DNA of 31,825 bases from Chara braunii (GCA_003427395.1 BFEA01000134.1:369816-401640); one strand, 5' to 3'. Numbered from the stretch's first letter, positions 9,381 to 18,979 are shown. Translations and numbers: made by a program. The notes: generated from the letters alone by a model not told the origin.

Positions 9381-9388
9381 TATAAAGG
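9381..9388 (+). promoter_or_regulatory. TATA-like box in probable LTR
   Basis: TATAAAGG sits in GC-richer sequence, about 570 bp after the end of Pol. It is a plausible RNA polymerase II core promoter of the LTR. There is no experimental or second-copy support. Confidence 0.45.
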
Positions 9389-9730
9389 AAGCTACCAGCC
9401 TCATTCCTCGCCAGATCTCCACTGGCCATTTCTGCGTGGAAGTGCTGGTGCACTTGTGCGCTAAGCCAAGAGGAACAGCGCTGGAGGATGAAGATGCGCT
9501 GAGTGAGGGGAGAAGCCTGTATGTTGAAAGTGATGCAGCCATAGCTGCCCAGCGAGTTAGTACTAGTAGTAGAGGGTTAGTGGATAGTTGTGAGTAGCAT
9601 TCAGAGTAGATCCTCATGAGTGAAGAGTGTGTATGCATCGTAGGAGGAAGGGACCGAAGCAGAGAGAATGTTCATTCCAGGTTTGGCTATGGAAGATACT
9701 TACCCGAGTTGGATGTAAACTGCAGAGGTG

Positions 9731-9828
9731 GCGCTGATGGGTAGTGACCACGTCAAGGATTTGGAGGTAGCGCTGATGCATTGGGAGTTATATTGATGAG
9801 TTGACAAGAGATTTGTGTTGCGCTGATG
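9731..9828 (+). repeat. GCGCTGATG motif repeated
   Basis: GCGCTGATG occurs at 9731-9739, 9770-9778 and 9820-9828, with a degenerate copy near 9790. The first two are preceded by a GAGGT word. This is a degenerate short repeat in the putative R/U5 part of the LTR. Confidence 0.6.
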
Positions 9829-9930
9829 AGCGTTGTACTCAGGGGAACTTTGAAACATTTTGTAATCATATTTCTGATAATATAAGCTGTGAAATTCGGT
9901 CCTCTTCTCATCTACCTTTGTCTATGATTT

Positions 9931-10486
9931 GAGACTATTGATCATTGTGTGTGAGAATGACGCATGACATGTACACACTTGCGTGAGTTGGTCCCCAGAA
10001 CCCATGCATTGGTAGCTTGGGAAGCCGCCCTTCCCTCGAGCTTAGGGCTCGAGGGGCGGGCTCCTCGTACTCCTCCGCGCAGCTTGGAGATTGGTGATTG
10101 GGATAATTGCTGGTCTCGACCGGGTTTGTGAAGAATCAAGGGCGTCTCTCTGATTGGCGGGCGAGAAGAGACGACTCTACTTGCTACAGCGACGACTTCT
10201 CAACCTGACTTCGATTAGGAGGTGATCTCTTAGTACATACCTTGAAGAGGAATCATCTGGGTTGACCTGTATTTAAAGGATAAGGGTTTGTTTGCTATCA
10301 CCACTTTGGCCCAGATAGAATACATTAGGGTTGGATTAGTTTTCAGGTAAAGACGAATTGAAATTGCGATGATATGATTATGGTTTCCTTCTAACCAAAC
10401 CCTGTCTCCGCTGCTCGTTGATAAGTTTGATATCCGCCCCCTCTATGAAATTATTGCTTTGAGGTTGTCTCCCGTTTTGAGTTAGG
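9931..10486 (+). other. Gypsy LTR / LINE-1 5' UTR junction region
   Basis: There is no coding sign. A perfect 9-bp-stem hairpin lies at 10033-10055 (stem CCCTCGAGC, 5-nt loop) inside a GC-rich patch. From about 10270 to 10486 the sequence is pyrimidine-rich and leads to the ATG at 10487. It is probably the LINE-1 5' UTR with its internal promoter, but the border with the gypsy LTR is not visible. Confidence 0.4.
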
Positions 10487-11591
10487 ATGGCTTCGGATAA
10501 TTTGATTCTCACGCCCTCGGAAACGGACAAACACAGAGCCTCGAAGATTTTTGAGGAGTGCTACAGAACAGGGGTCTTGCCGACGGGTTTGATTTCCGAT
10601 ATTCCGGGTACCATTGAGTGTACGAATGACTGTGTCCGAGGTAAGGTTGACCATCGGGTTTTTTATGCTAAAAAAGAATGGCTCTCCAAAAATGTTGTCT
10701 CGATTTTCTTTGGGGACAAAAGTGACTCCCTCCCGGTCAAAATCAAAAGGAGATTGGTCAGAATGTATGAGAACAAGTGGGCATGTCCATGTTGGGCTCT
10801 GAGCCCAAACGTGGGTTATTCCATAATGAAGGTCGCAATCTGGTTACATATGTCCCTAGTACTAATGAAGTCGCGGCCTGGATCCATTAGAAACAAATGG
10901 ATGAGATTAACTTGGATGGAGCAAAGTATACTCTCTACTTCCGACCTTGGATGACAGAGGTGGAGTTGAATGGGTGGAGGGACAAGTTGAGATATAAATG
11001 TTTTGGATCTGAGTCTTACAAGTCCCTATAGGGGCCCTCCCGTTAATCCATGATGTGGTTAAATTAGCGTATGGACGAGTCTTGAAGCCTGGCCCTGTTT
11101 CATCAAAACCGGAATACCCCGAGCTTTTTAACATTCGCTTTGATTTGGAACTCTCTGCTCGAGATCTGTATACGCCCTATATCGCAATTGACCTTCCTAA
11201 TGATGGCGGATCGATTGAGCTGGAGGTGGTCAACCAAGAGACCGAGTGGTGCAGTGATTGCCGCCGGTATTATCACTTGGAAGGCGATCCCAGTTGTCCA
11301 GCGAGGAAGCAGTGGATGCAACATAATTCACAGTATGTATCAAATGCCCCCCCCCCCCCTCCCCAATCCCCAACGGGTGTTTACCCGCCTGGAGCGAAGG
11401 GAGGGGGAGGGGGAGGGAGAGGGGGTGGGAAAGGGAACTCTTCTCAGACTACCCTCCCCTCCCCCTCCGGCCAGCGTCCCCCCCCCCCGCCCATCACGGG
11501 TCGAGGCAGCGCCCTGTCTGGGTTCCCACTCAATCCGCGACCCAAGTCCAGGGCCAGATCCAGGCTCCGGCACAAGGTGCGGGTCCCCTAG
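10487..11591 (+). pseudogene. LINE-1 ORF1, RRM/DUF4283-like part and CX2CX4HX6C zinc knuckle
   Basis: ORF1 proteins of plant L1s bind element RNA and act as chaperones. The first frame (10487-10954) gives an N-terminal region with no family match I can name. The Y-F-R-P-W motif at about 10930-10955, followed by W-R-D-K-L, is typical of the DUF4283/RRM-like domain in plant LINE ORF1. Reading then moves through two other frames to one open from about 11055. There W-C-S-D-C-R-R-Y-Y-H-L-E-G-D-P-S-C (knuckle 11250-11297) gives a CX2CX4HX6C pattern, two residues longer than the usual last spacing. A Pro/Gly-rich low-complexity tail with C-runs follows. At least two frameshifts split this region. 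Confidence 0.7.
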
Positions 11592-12264
11592 AGCAAGCTG
11601 CTAATCCCTCCCGATCGCTGTCCCCCAGGCCCACGTCGAAAGATAATCGATACAGAACAGATTCCTCTGCCGAGGGTCCACCTTCCGGTCTGACTAAGCC
11701 AGGAGAGGGCCCTCGTCAGGACCGCAACCCTCTCACAGAGTTACGATCCCAAGTGGCAGACTCTCTATCCTGGGCGGGTCGTTCACAGTCCCGTCACAGG
11801 ACTATGTGACAAACCATGTCAACCAAGTATTCTCACCAGACCCCTTGACACAGGGTCCGTGGATCGACATATTGAAGGGCACCCCTTTGATTATCAATCA
11901 GAACCTAGAAGCTGCTGCCACGGACACGGCGATTACGGAACGGTCTCCCACAGGAGTGCTGCGGATTGCAGACGGATCTGGTGCTGATCTTGTTCTTGAA
12001 GATGAAGCAATGGATACTACAGCCCCTCCTTCATTCAATGTTGATCCGCTGTTGTCTGTCCCTTTGGGAACTTCAGCGGACATTTTGGAAGTTGTCAGCC
12101 CTCAGTCCCAGCGCTTAAAGGAGAAAACCTGTGACACCCCGGTTAAAAAATGGCGCAAGGAAACATCCGGGGCAGGCAGGTTTCCCAAATGTCCACGTCC
12201 CTCGAAAACAAACCAAGACGCAGCATTGGAATTAGGTTTGGAGGCAGCTCAGAAGAAAGGCTAG
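11592..12264 (+). pseudogene. LINE-1 ORF1 middle linker
   Basis: Open reading continues in a second frame (about 11560-11805, Ser/Pro/Arg-rich) and then, after a one-base shift near 11800, in a third frame to TAG 12262-12264. Composition is that of a disordered linker, with a basic KKWRK patch near 12145-12160 that could be a nuclear localisation signal. No domain is recognised. The next segment is in the same frame beyond the TAG. Confidence 0.6.
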
Positions 12265-12981
12265 GTAAAGCCGAAGAACAAGGTGGCCCGCTCCCTGTCT
12301 TCGGCTCAACCCATGACTAGCATGACATTGTCCCGATCAGACAAGGGGAAGACTGAAGATTACCTAGTCTCGTTGATATGTGTCCCCTCTGCCAAAGGTC
12401 CAATGGTCCTGTCTTTTACGCCTTCGGATGACATTCTAGACATGGCCATAGTTAGAATAGAGGGGCAGCCCTCAGAACTGGATATTCTAGGGCATGCCCG
12501 TAAGATCCTGAAGGGGACCTGCTATGCCAGAGTGCTTCCGGAGCCCAAAGTTACTAGGTATGTTTTCGACTGGGTTTCTGGTCGAAGAACATGCAAGGCC
12601 TGTGTTTATTTTGCATTAATGAATATTCAGATAAACGAGGAAATCGGGGATAAACTCAAACCTTTGAATCCTTACTGGATCCCCTTGGAGCAATTCACGA
12701 TGCCTGCCAATCCCATTCTGAAAAAGATCTACATGGCCGAAGGAATTTCAGCCCAGATTATTGCAGACTGGCTGAAAAAGGCGGATCTCAGAGATCATTT
12801 GGCCTCCCCTCAGTTCACTGCGGTCCTTCAGAGCCCTTGGGCCCTGACTGAACTTCAGTCAAAAGAGGACCAGGAGGACAAACGAAGGAAACTTCTGGCC
12901 AAATACCAACACCACATCCAAGCCAAGGGCGTAGAGGTCGGACACAACGATGGTCCTGCCCAAATGCCTGAGGCTTGTTAA
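12265..12981 (+). pseudogene. LINE-1 ORF1 C-terminal domain, possible degenerate Nudix-like fold
   Basis: About 230 residues in frame with the preceding linker, ending at TAA 12979-12981. The pattern suggests an alpha/beta domain: D-Y-L-V-S-L-I-C-V strand, a turn with E-G-Q-P-S-E, a helix with A-R-K-I-L-K-G, then R-Y-V-F-D-W and C-V-Y-F-A-L strands, then P-Y-W-I-P-L-E-Q-F. That strand/helix order and the final W-x-P-L-E box look like a Nudix hydrolase fold, but the catalytic R-E-x-x-E-E pattern is absent, so if related it is not an active hydrolase. This is pattern reading only. LINE-2 has a similar segment in the same position. The end overlaps the ORF2 start by 32 nt in a different frame. 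Confidence 0.5.
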
Positions 12982-14235
12982 TTGGAATGTGCGTGGCCTC
13001 AATGATAGAGAAAGGCGGTTAGGATTGGCCTCTTGGGCGCATTCACAGGACGTCCATGTGCTCTGCCTTCAAGAAACAAAAATGTGCTCCGCCCAAATTG
13101 CTGAGTATAATCGCTGGTGGCCGGGGCCACAGTTTTGGGCTCCGGCAGACGGTACAAAGGGTGGGTAGCAGTTTTATTTAATAAAGATCTGGATATAGAC
13201 ATCATTGACAGTTTTGTGGATATAAACGGGCGGTTTCTTTGGGTTAAAGCTGTGATAAGTTATGAAGACTGCAAGTTTATGTCAATCTATGCTCCGGTCG
13301 GGTATTCGGAGCGCTGTAACTTTTTCGCAGACCTGCCGAGCTTCCTTCCCGACACAGAGAATATTATGATTGCAGGGGATTGGAACACCATCCTAACCCC
13401 TGGTTTAGACTCACCGCGCCAAGACCCGACTCGTCACGACACAAAACTTCTGGTGGAACTGATTGAAATTCAGGCTTTGGTAGATACTTACCGGGTAATG
13501 AACCCCGACTCTCCTGGTCACTCCTGGCACGGACCCCAACCGGACAAGTTCTCACCAGGCCCCAGTCGGCGCTTAGATTTTATTTTAGTAAGGGGCGCTC
13601 CTTGGGATCGATGTATTTGGACTGACCTGCAGGTGTCACATTTTTCGGATCATTATCCAATTTTGCTGGATATAATTTCTGGGGAACAGATTGAAAAAGT
13701 CCAGGGTCCCTTTAGGCTAAATGTTACATATTTGAAGGGTGAAGGCATTACGAAGTGGGTGAAACATCAAGTTCAGAAATGGGATGGGGCCAAGGCCCTT
13801 TTTACCAACGATGATGACGAGGCTGGCACAGGTTTCGGTATCCTACAGTCTGCCCTGGATGTCTTTTCCCAGATTAAGGCAGGCAGGCGTAACCAGCAGG
13901 AGAAAGAACTTCAACAAGCAGTTTTAGAGGCCGAGTCTAAAATTGGTAATGACCCGTATGGGGATATTTACTGGACTAGAGTTAGGAAGGATCTGTTGTC
14001 ACAGCTTGAGGCACTCGAAGTTAAGAGACAGGCTCAATGGTTGGAATGACTAAAGATGAGAGGAATCAAGGGTCAGGATAGAATGACTAAGGTCACTTTC
14101 CGCTCTCTGTTAATCCAAGGTACAAAGCCTCTGCTCCGCGAACTATGTCATCCGTTCAGTCCGGACACTTCGTTGGCGGTCACTACACCTACGATTTTTG
14201 CTCATATGTCGCGGAATATTTCACTGATATTCTGA
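12950..14235 (+). pseudogene. LINE-1 ORF2 start: AP endonuclease domain
   Basis: The endonuclease nicks target DNA to prime reverse transcription. ATG 12950 is followed after seven residues by V-N-W-N-V-R-G-L-N, the usual EN start, which supports this initiation codon. Catalytic blocks in order are L-Q-E-T-K, S-I-Y-A-P, I-A-G-D-W-N, R-R-L-D-F-I-L-V and F-S-D-H-Y-P, so all core residues are present. A one-base shift near 13163-13170, in a G-run, moves reading from one frame to the next (open to TGA 14047-14049). After that TGA the same frame continues to 14235 as a helical linker. Confidence 0.9.
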
Positions 14236-15539
14236 CTACAGTTCGCCCAGCAGACTCTTTCGACTCTAATTTGATTGTTTCTTCGTCCTTCAGGGATTGA
14301 ACGCAAGTGCGAATCTCAACTGCTTGTAAACTGGATCTAGATAGACCTTTTTCCAACGAAGAGTTGTTTCAGGCAGCAAAACAGATGTCCGCAGGGAAGT
14401 GTCCTGGCATAGATGGACTCCCTGTGGAGCTGTTTATTGCGACCTGGGAGACTATGGGACCCTGGGTTATAGAAATCTGTAACAGAGCAATTACGGAAGG
14501 AACCCTTCCGAAAGGATTGTACAAGAAGGGAGATAAACGGAAAATCCGGAATTAGCGTTCAATTTCCTTGCTGAATGTGGCTTATAAAATCCTAGCGAAA
14601 GCCCTAGCAATTAGACTTGCGAGGTACCTGCCTCATCTGGTCGGGCACGAACAACGAGCTTTCATGAAAGGTAGGTCCATGTTTGAGAATATTTTAGCCA
14701 CATTGCAAGCGTTGGAAATAATCAGCGCGGAGAAACGGGTAGTAGCCGTGATACTATTAGATATGGAGAAGGCCTACGATAGGGTAGGATGGGCCTTTGT
14801 TGCTACGACATTGTCTCACATGGGGTTTGGGCCAATCTTTAGTAAAGTTGTTAAGGCCATGTATTCCCGAGCTTCAGCTATGGTAAATGTCAACGCCTGC
14901 TTGTTGAAGCCTTTCGACTTGTCCCGCTCCCTGCGCCAGGGTTGCCCCCTGGCACCCCTCCTTTTTGTGTTGCAACTTGAAGTATTGTTGGACAACATAT
15001 GCCAGAACGATCGGATCCGTGGCCTGGAGCTACTGTCCCTCCATTGGAAAGGGGGAGCTATTGCAGATGACCTAGCATTTGCATGTGATGATACAGCGGA
15101 GTCAAGCAGTGAGTTGCGGACTACATTGGAGAAGTATTGTCACCTGTCGGAAGCATCCATAAACTGGGACAAGTCAGCAGTCCTCTTACCTGAACCCTTT
15201 ATTTTTGTGGGGAACTGGGGGATGAAATCCGTCCTTGCGGACAGATCTGAGAGATTGCTTGGTGTACAGGTAGCTCTATCGAACTGTTCTTTGGTCCAGG
15301 ACAACCTATTGAAGGAGAAGGTTGCTGGAAAAACAGAAAAATGGGAGAGGGGGAAATTTATCTCCCTTTTTGGTCGAGCCTTGGTGCTCTCCGCTGCTGC
15401 ATTTTCCACTCTCTGGTTCGTCTTGGCAGTCCACCTCCTTGGTAATGATGGGTATGTTTTTATCAGACGCTTTGCTGCTAGATTTCTTTGGAAGCCAACC
15501 GGAACAGAAGACCAAGCGTTTATATCCAACGTCGCTTGA
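14236..15539 (+). pseudogene. LINE-1 reverse transcriptase domain
   Basis: The domain opens with A-G-K-C-P-G-I-D-G-L-P and K-K-G-D-K-R-K-I-R-N, then R-S-I-S-L-L-N and K-I-L-A-K-A-L-A-I-R-L. The catalytic motifs are L-L-D-M-E-K-A-Y-D-R-V-G-W, S-L-R-Q-G-C-P-L-A-P and I-A-D-D (15060-15071). The thumb region has G-R-A-L-V-L-S. A TAG at 14553-14555 sits in the conserved N-Y-R-P box, where it replaces an aromatic residue; the frame is otherwise intact from about 14300 to TGA 15537-15539. That stop lies in V-A-[stop]-E-T, where LINE-2 and LINE-3 both have V-A-W. Confidence 0.93.
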
Positions 15540-17205
15540 GAAACTGTGGCCACCCCTAAAGGGATGGGAGGTCTAGGCCTCCTTGACCCTAGACAACAAA
15601 ACCTAGCTCTTCTTGCTAAATGGTCGGTCGTAGCCATGATGTCACAAGAATCCAGGGCCTGGATATCCCTAGCAGAATATCTCCTCGGAACCGAATGAGA
15701 CTTTACTTACCCTTCGGATATCTGAAGATGTCTCGGTCTGCAGTCGTTCACTTAAAGGAGACCCAAGTCGACAGTTTGGCGTAACATACTCTTTGCCTGG
15801 AACAAACTACGACCTACTTCTTTCAGAGAGCCGGTCACTCGTCTTGAGGTGCTGAATCAACCACTATTTGATAACCCTCGTATTGCCCATTCAGATGGCT
15901 CCATCTTTTCTGCTGCCGATACTTCAAGGAATTTTGGGAAATCCTGGTGTTCAAAAGGGGTTATAGCTATTAGAGATATTTGGGATGGCTCATTTCAGAA
16001 TTGGATTTCACCTGACCAACTACGTCAAAAGCTTCCCAGATTACATAACAGAGCCGTTAGCTTTAATCTGCTTAAATGCGCTATTCCCCCTTCTTGGATC
16101 TTTTTTCTGCGTCGACCTGACCAACCTCCAATCCACCTAGTTCAGATCTACAGTTAACCCAATGGAGTGCTGGCGGATACTTGGCCCTGCGGATGCGGGA
16201 GGAACAAAGGTTCAAGTGTGGGCCCGGCGGGGTAGTACGGCTACCAATGAAGGGGACTTGTTGTCATGGAAAGGAGAAGAAGTGGTGAACCTGGATCCGA
16301 ACCCGGAAGAGGTGAGCGTATGGTGTTCAAAGGGCTGCAAAGGAAAAGAGATATGTTCAGGCGGACGTCTGGCTTCCTCTTTCAAGAAGGAACCCTACCT
16401 TTGCAGGTGGGCGGCCCTGGAAAAAGAGGACTCTTACACCCCGTTGGGCCATTACACCAGTAAGCTGGGCAGAGCCATTCAATTGAAAAAGGTGGTTAAA
16501 ACTCCGGTATCTACAGTAACCCAGAGATAGAGTACCTCCTTGGCAGATGTCATCTCCGAAAGGAAACTCCTGAAGTTGTGGAAACAGTTACAGAACTTAC
16601 CAGATCAAAAAGTTGTTAGGCTCCTATGGTTACAGTTGATGCAGTCCATTCCTTCTGCGGTGTGGCTCTCATCGAAAGGCATGAAGATTTCGTTAGTCTG
16701 TTCTCACCACAATTGGGTTTGGTAGACCACGACACACCTATGGATCGACTGCCCTTTTTCTATCCAGGTCTGGCAGTGGTGGAGAAAATTATGGGAGAAG
16801 ATAGCTGGCTCGTCGATTTTGTGGACAGATTCCTGGATTCTTTCCGGGTGCAATGATTGCTTAATGTCCTTCGACTCGGGCTGGGGCTATGTGGCTCAAG
16901 TCTGCAGAGGACTGATCATGAACACAATTTGGTTGGCACGGAACAAGAGTTTATTCAGAGAGGAAAGTTGTCATGTGGAGGAGCTGAAAAGTCATATTAA
17001 AACACAAACCAGACTGCTGATCATCGCAGACTGGCAGCGGAAAGGCTCGATCTGGTTTCGGCGTACTTGGGCTTCCAACAACCTGCTTGCATCTGTTTCA
17101 CAGGAAGGGAAACTTGTCATAGGTCTGGGGTTATGTACGGGTGTTAAAGCCCAGTTACTGCTTAGGCAGAGGAGTCTCTTCGAGTATTGGTCTTGTCAAA
17201 GGTAG
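15540..17205 (+). pseudogene. LINE-1 ORF2 C-terminal region with zf-RVT remnant
   Basis: The RT frame continues beyond TGA 15537 with G-G-L-G-L-L-D-P, the usual post-thumb block, but has further stops at 15696 (TGA), 15723 (TGA) and 15753 (TAA). It then reads cleanly 15756-16157, including R-D-I-W-D and W-I-S-P. From 16160 to 16860 it is scrambled among frames; a zf-RVT remnant is visible as C-S-H-H and H-L-W-I-D-C-P followed by V-W-Q-W-W (about 16700-16790). A final open segment (16819-17205) has I-W-L-A-R-N-K-S-L-F, the LW-ARN block seen near LINE C-termini. TAG at 17203-17205 is taken as the end. Confidence 0.75.
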
Positions 17206-17627
17206 TTGATCAGCCAATCGACTTTAGATTGGACTTATGAGAGAAGGTTATCAGTGATTGGAGGATTGGAGAGATGATTGGATAAGAGGTTAGTAGGATG
17301 GAGTAGCCGTAGCTGGCTTCTTGCAGGGGAGGTCTGGCTTTTGCTTCCCCCTGTAAGCGAACACTGAATAATGCTCCCAAAATTTTCCTCAACTAGTTGT
17401 GGTAGCTTGCTTCCTTTGTTGTTTGAAGGTTGTTTGTCCAGTTTCCCCCCTTTTTATATTGCGGACAATGGGACACTGGACCCGGTTTCCAGCCTGTAGC
17501 CTAAGCTGGGTAATGACCCCAGTTCCACCGGGTTGAGATGTTGATGGATTCCCGGCCTCACTTTGGACTGATAAGTAATAAAGCTGCAATCTTAAAAATA
17601 AAAAAATAAAAACTAAAAAAAAAATGA
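17206..17627 (+). other. LINE-1 3' UTR with stem-loops, AATAAA and A-rich tail
   Basis: The UTR has no coding sign. It carries the shared stem-loop at 17475-17493 (CTGGA, loop, TCCAG; the outermost pair is an A/C mismatch). A second hairpin follows at 17506-17522 (CTGGG, 7-nt loop, CCCAG at its end), then AATAAA at 17577-17582 and an A-rich tail from 17595. This arrangement is that of a LINE 3' end. Confidence 0.75.
17475..17493 (+). promoter_or_regulatory. Shared 3' stem-loop, LINE-1 copy
   Basis: The arms are ACTGGA and TCCAGC around CCCGGTT. It is preceded by TGGGAC, as in the copies at 19044 and 19181. In LINEs with sequence-specific 3' recognition a hairpin here is bound by the RT; that role is inferred. 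Confidence 0.6.
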
Positions 17628-18019
17628 CTATGAAATTAAAATAAAAAAATTAAAGTCAAAATTCAAAATAAAGGTAATCGGATCTATCTATAAACGAACA
17701 ACAAAAAAAGAGCCTAATCTAACAACATTCCAATGACATCCCAACAATGTCAGGTAAATCTGCGCAAGCGTTAGCGTTAGCGCAACGCTGCGTAAGCTGA
17801 TCGGGGCGTCGGGCGTGAGGCGCCCGTTTCGAATTTTTGTTGACGTCGCGACACTGTTTCTGTGTCAGCGTCGTCGGGGGCGGTGCTTGGGCAACGGGGG
17901 ATCGCACGGGTGCTCTCAAGAAGATGGTGGTGCCTAGCGAGAGCTTGTTGCTGGGATGATGGGAGCGTGGGGGATCGAGTGTGTGGGCACTAAGTGGGAC
18001 ACGCTGCAAAAGGGTCTGA
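17628..18019. other. Spacer: A-rich DNA then GC-rich patch
   Basis: Bases 17628-17715 are A-rich and unstructured. Bases 17760-18000 are rich in CpG, with the short hairpin AGCGTT-loop-AACGCT at 17773-17789. No gene is recognisable. The patch could be the 5' part of the coding-like stretch that follows. Confidence 0.4.
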
Positions 18020-18362
18020 AGAGCCCTTGCCATGGGCCAGTCCCGACTGACTGAGGTTCGTAATCCTGTTCGAATGTGGAAGGATGGTGGCAGATGTGTG
18101 GACGTTCGACGGGCGAGATTCGAGTATTGCAATTTGCCAGAGTTTCAGCTGGATTATAACTGATTCACACCTGATGGAACCGATCGAGGGCTTAGTCCTT
18201 CGGTCTTTGATATGGAGATGCTGCGGGGTTATCCTGCCTATGAGCAATTGTGGGCTGCCTGCGGCGAAAAATTGCCAGAGCTGTATGACGATAGAATGCT
18301 GCGTGCGATGGAGCTGGCCGCACGAGCTATGAGAATAGGTTTATGCTGGTTCGTTGATTTTG
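18020..18362 (+). pseudogene. Unrecognised coding-like stretch, possible host exon
   Basis: One frame is open from 18020 to a TGA at 18161-18163 and then to TAG/TAA around 18362. It reads like a real protein: C-N-L-P-E-F-Q-L-D-Y-N before the stop, then F-D-M-E-M-L-R-G-Y-P-A-Y-E-Q-L-W-A-A-C-G, then an Ala/Leu/Glu-rich helix up to R-A-M-R-I-G. The last part (about 18331 on) overlaps a repeat family found again at 18789, so the coding signal probably ends near 18335, where GGTTTATG could be a splice donor. I do not recognise a family. It follows a CpG-rich patch, unlike its neighbours. Confidence 0.3.
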
Positions 18363-18544
18363 TTGGACTATAGAAACTAGCTGCTGTTATCGAATCTGTC
18401 GTGTGGTTGAAACTGTGGAAACTAGGGTTGGACAATCGGGGTTTGCAGCTAATGAAAATTTAGTTTGTGGGATTGCAGACACGGAGAATATGATTTTTCA
18501 GGTTTGGTGATACAAATAGTAATTTGCTAGTATTTTGTTGTTGA
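18329..18544. repeat. Diverged repeat, copy A (uninterrupted)
   Basis: The segment matches 18787-18956 plus 19372-19417 along its whole length, with roughly 80-85 percent identity by eye. It contains AGGGTTGGAC and TTTGTGGGATTGCAG. Its 18490-18498 stretch corresponds to the target site of the insertion in copy B. Confidence 0.8.
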
Positions 18545-18723
18545 AACTGGGGCATGTTTTACGTTTGGTGTCTTTTGTATTCCTTGCAGACAATAGGAAT
18601 TATGTTTTGAATGATTGTAGAAATTGTGTTTGCCTTGGACGAGGAATATGGTTATGTAAAAAAAATAGTTAGATTGTGGAATTGATATGTTGTAGGTGAT
18701 TGTAAGTTTATGGTTGGTGAAAA

Positions 18724-18785
18724 GTAGGGTTGGACACCTGACTTTTGCAGCTACGGGGAATGAGGTTTGCGGGATTGCAAGTAGC
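18724..18785. repeat. Diverged repeat, partial copy
   Basis: AGGGTTGGACA, a TTTTGCAGCTA block and TTTGCGGGATTGCA match the central part of copies A and B in the same order, at a third position between them. The whole 18330-19420 stretch is a local cluster of this family. Confidence 0.65.
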
Positions 18786-18786
18786 A

Positions 18787-18956
18787 ATGAGAATAGGTTT
18801 ATGTTGGCTTGTTGATTTTGTTGGCCTATAGAAACTGGTTGTTGTTATCAAACCTGCCGTGTGGTGGAAACAGTGGAAATTAGGGTTGGACGATCGGGGT
18901 TTGTAGCTAATGGAAATTAAGTTTGTGGGATTGCAGATATAGAGAATAGGATTCCG
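18787..18956. repeat. Diverged repeat, copy B left part
   Basis: Homologous to 18329-18498. It is broken at 18956 by a poly(A) retroposon and resumes at 19372. The last nine bases (AGGATTCCG) are duplicated after the insertion. Confidence 0.85.
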
Positions 18957-18960
18957 GGAC

Positions 18961-18979
18961 GCTGGACCCGGTTTCCAGC
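18961..18979 (+). promoter_or_regulatory. Stem-loop module 1
   Basis: Perfect 6-bp stem GCTGGA/TCCAGC with loop CCCGGTT, immediately at the 5' end of the inserted element and preceded by GGAC. Confidence 0.7.

Larger units (their letters stand above)
2836..9930 (+). mobile_element. Ty3/gypsy chromovirus, inactivated, 5' LTR not identified
   Basis: The domains lie in Metaviridae order: Gag with coiled coil and zinc knuckle, aspartic protease, reverse transcriptase, RNase H, integrase (HHCC and D-D-E), then a chromodomain at the Pol C-terminus. The chromodomain marks it as a chromovirus. Downstream DNA from about 8810 to 9930 has a TATA-like box and internal repeats and is probably the 3' LTR. 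I found no copy of that sequence upstream of Gag, so the element looks 5'-truncated or rearranged and its LTR limits are approximate. Coding is broken by several frameshifts and stops, a 143-bp duplication and a 27-bp duplication. Confidence 0.85.
8810..9930 (+). mobile_element. Probable 3' LTR of the gypsy element
   Basis: Non-coding DNA directly after Pol has LTR-like features: tandem repeats that could act as U3 enhancers, a TATA-like box (9381-9388), a downstream transcribed-looking region and a TCTCA near 9905-9911 that could be an LTR end. Without a second copy the borders cannot be fixed. A short purine tract (about 8777-8789) lies inside the chromodomain end and could be part of a polypurine tract. 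Confidence 0.45.
10000..17627 (+). mobile_element. LINE-1: L1-like non-LTR retrotransposon, degenerate full-length copy
   Basis: The order is 5' UTR (about 10000-10486), ORF1 (10487-12981), ORF2 with endonuclease, RT and C-terminal zinc finger (12950-17205), then a 3' UTR with stem-loop, AATAAA and an A-rich tail (17206-17627). ORF2 resembles plant L1-clade LINEs. The 5' border is not defined; it lies somewhere between the gypsy LTR and 10487. Frameshifts and stops make it inactive, or at least apparently so in this assembly. Confidence 0.85.

Noticed and set aside
15140-15637. Minus-strand 165-residue frame opposite LINE-1 RT
   Set aside because: Antisense to a clear RT thumb region, with no own motifs.
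18040-18080. tRNA-like TTCGAAT word
   Set aside because: GTTCGAAT occurs near 18068, but there is no acceptor stem, anticodon arm or A box around it.
17719-18132. Minus-strand frame over the GC-rich patch
   Set aside because: Low-complexity Arg/Thr/Pro composition from CpG-rich DNA; the opposite plus-strand frame from 18020 looks more protein-like. Kept out for lack of support.
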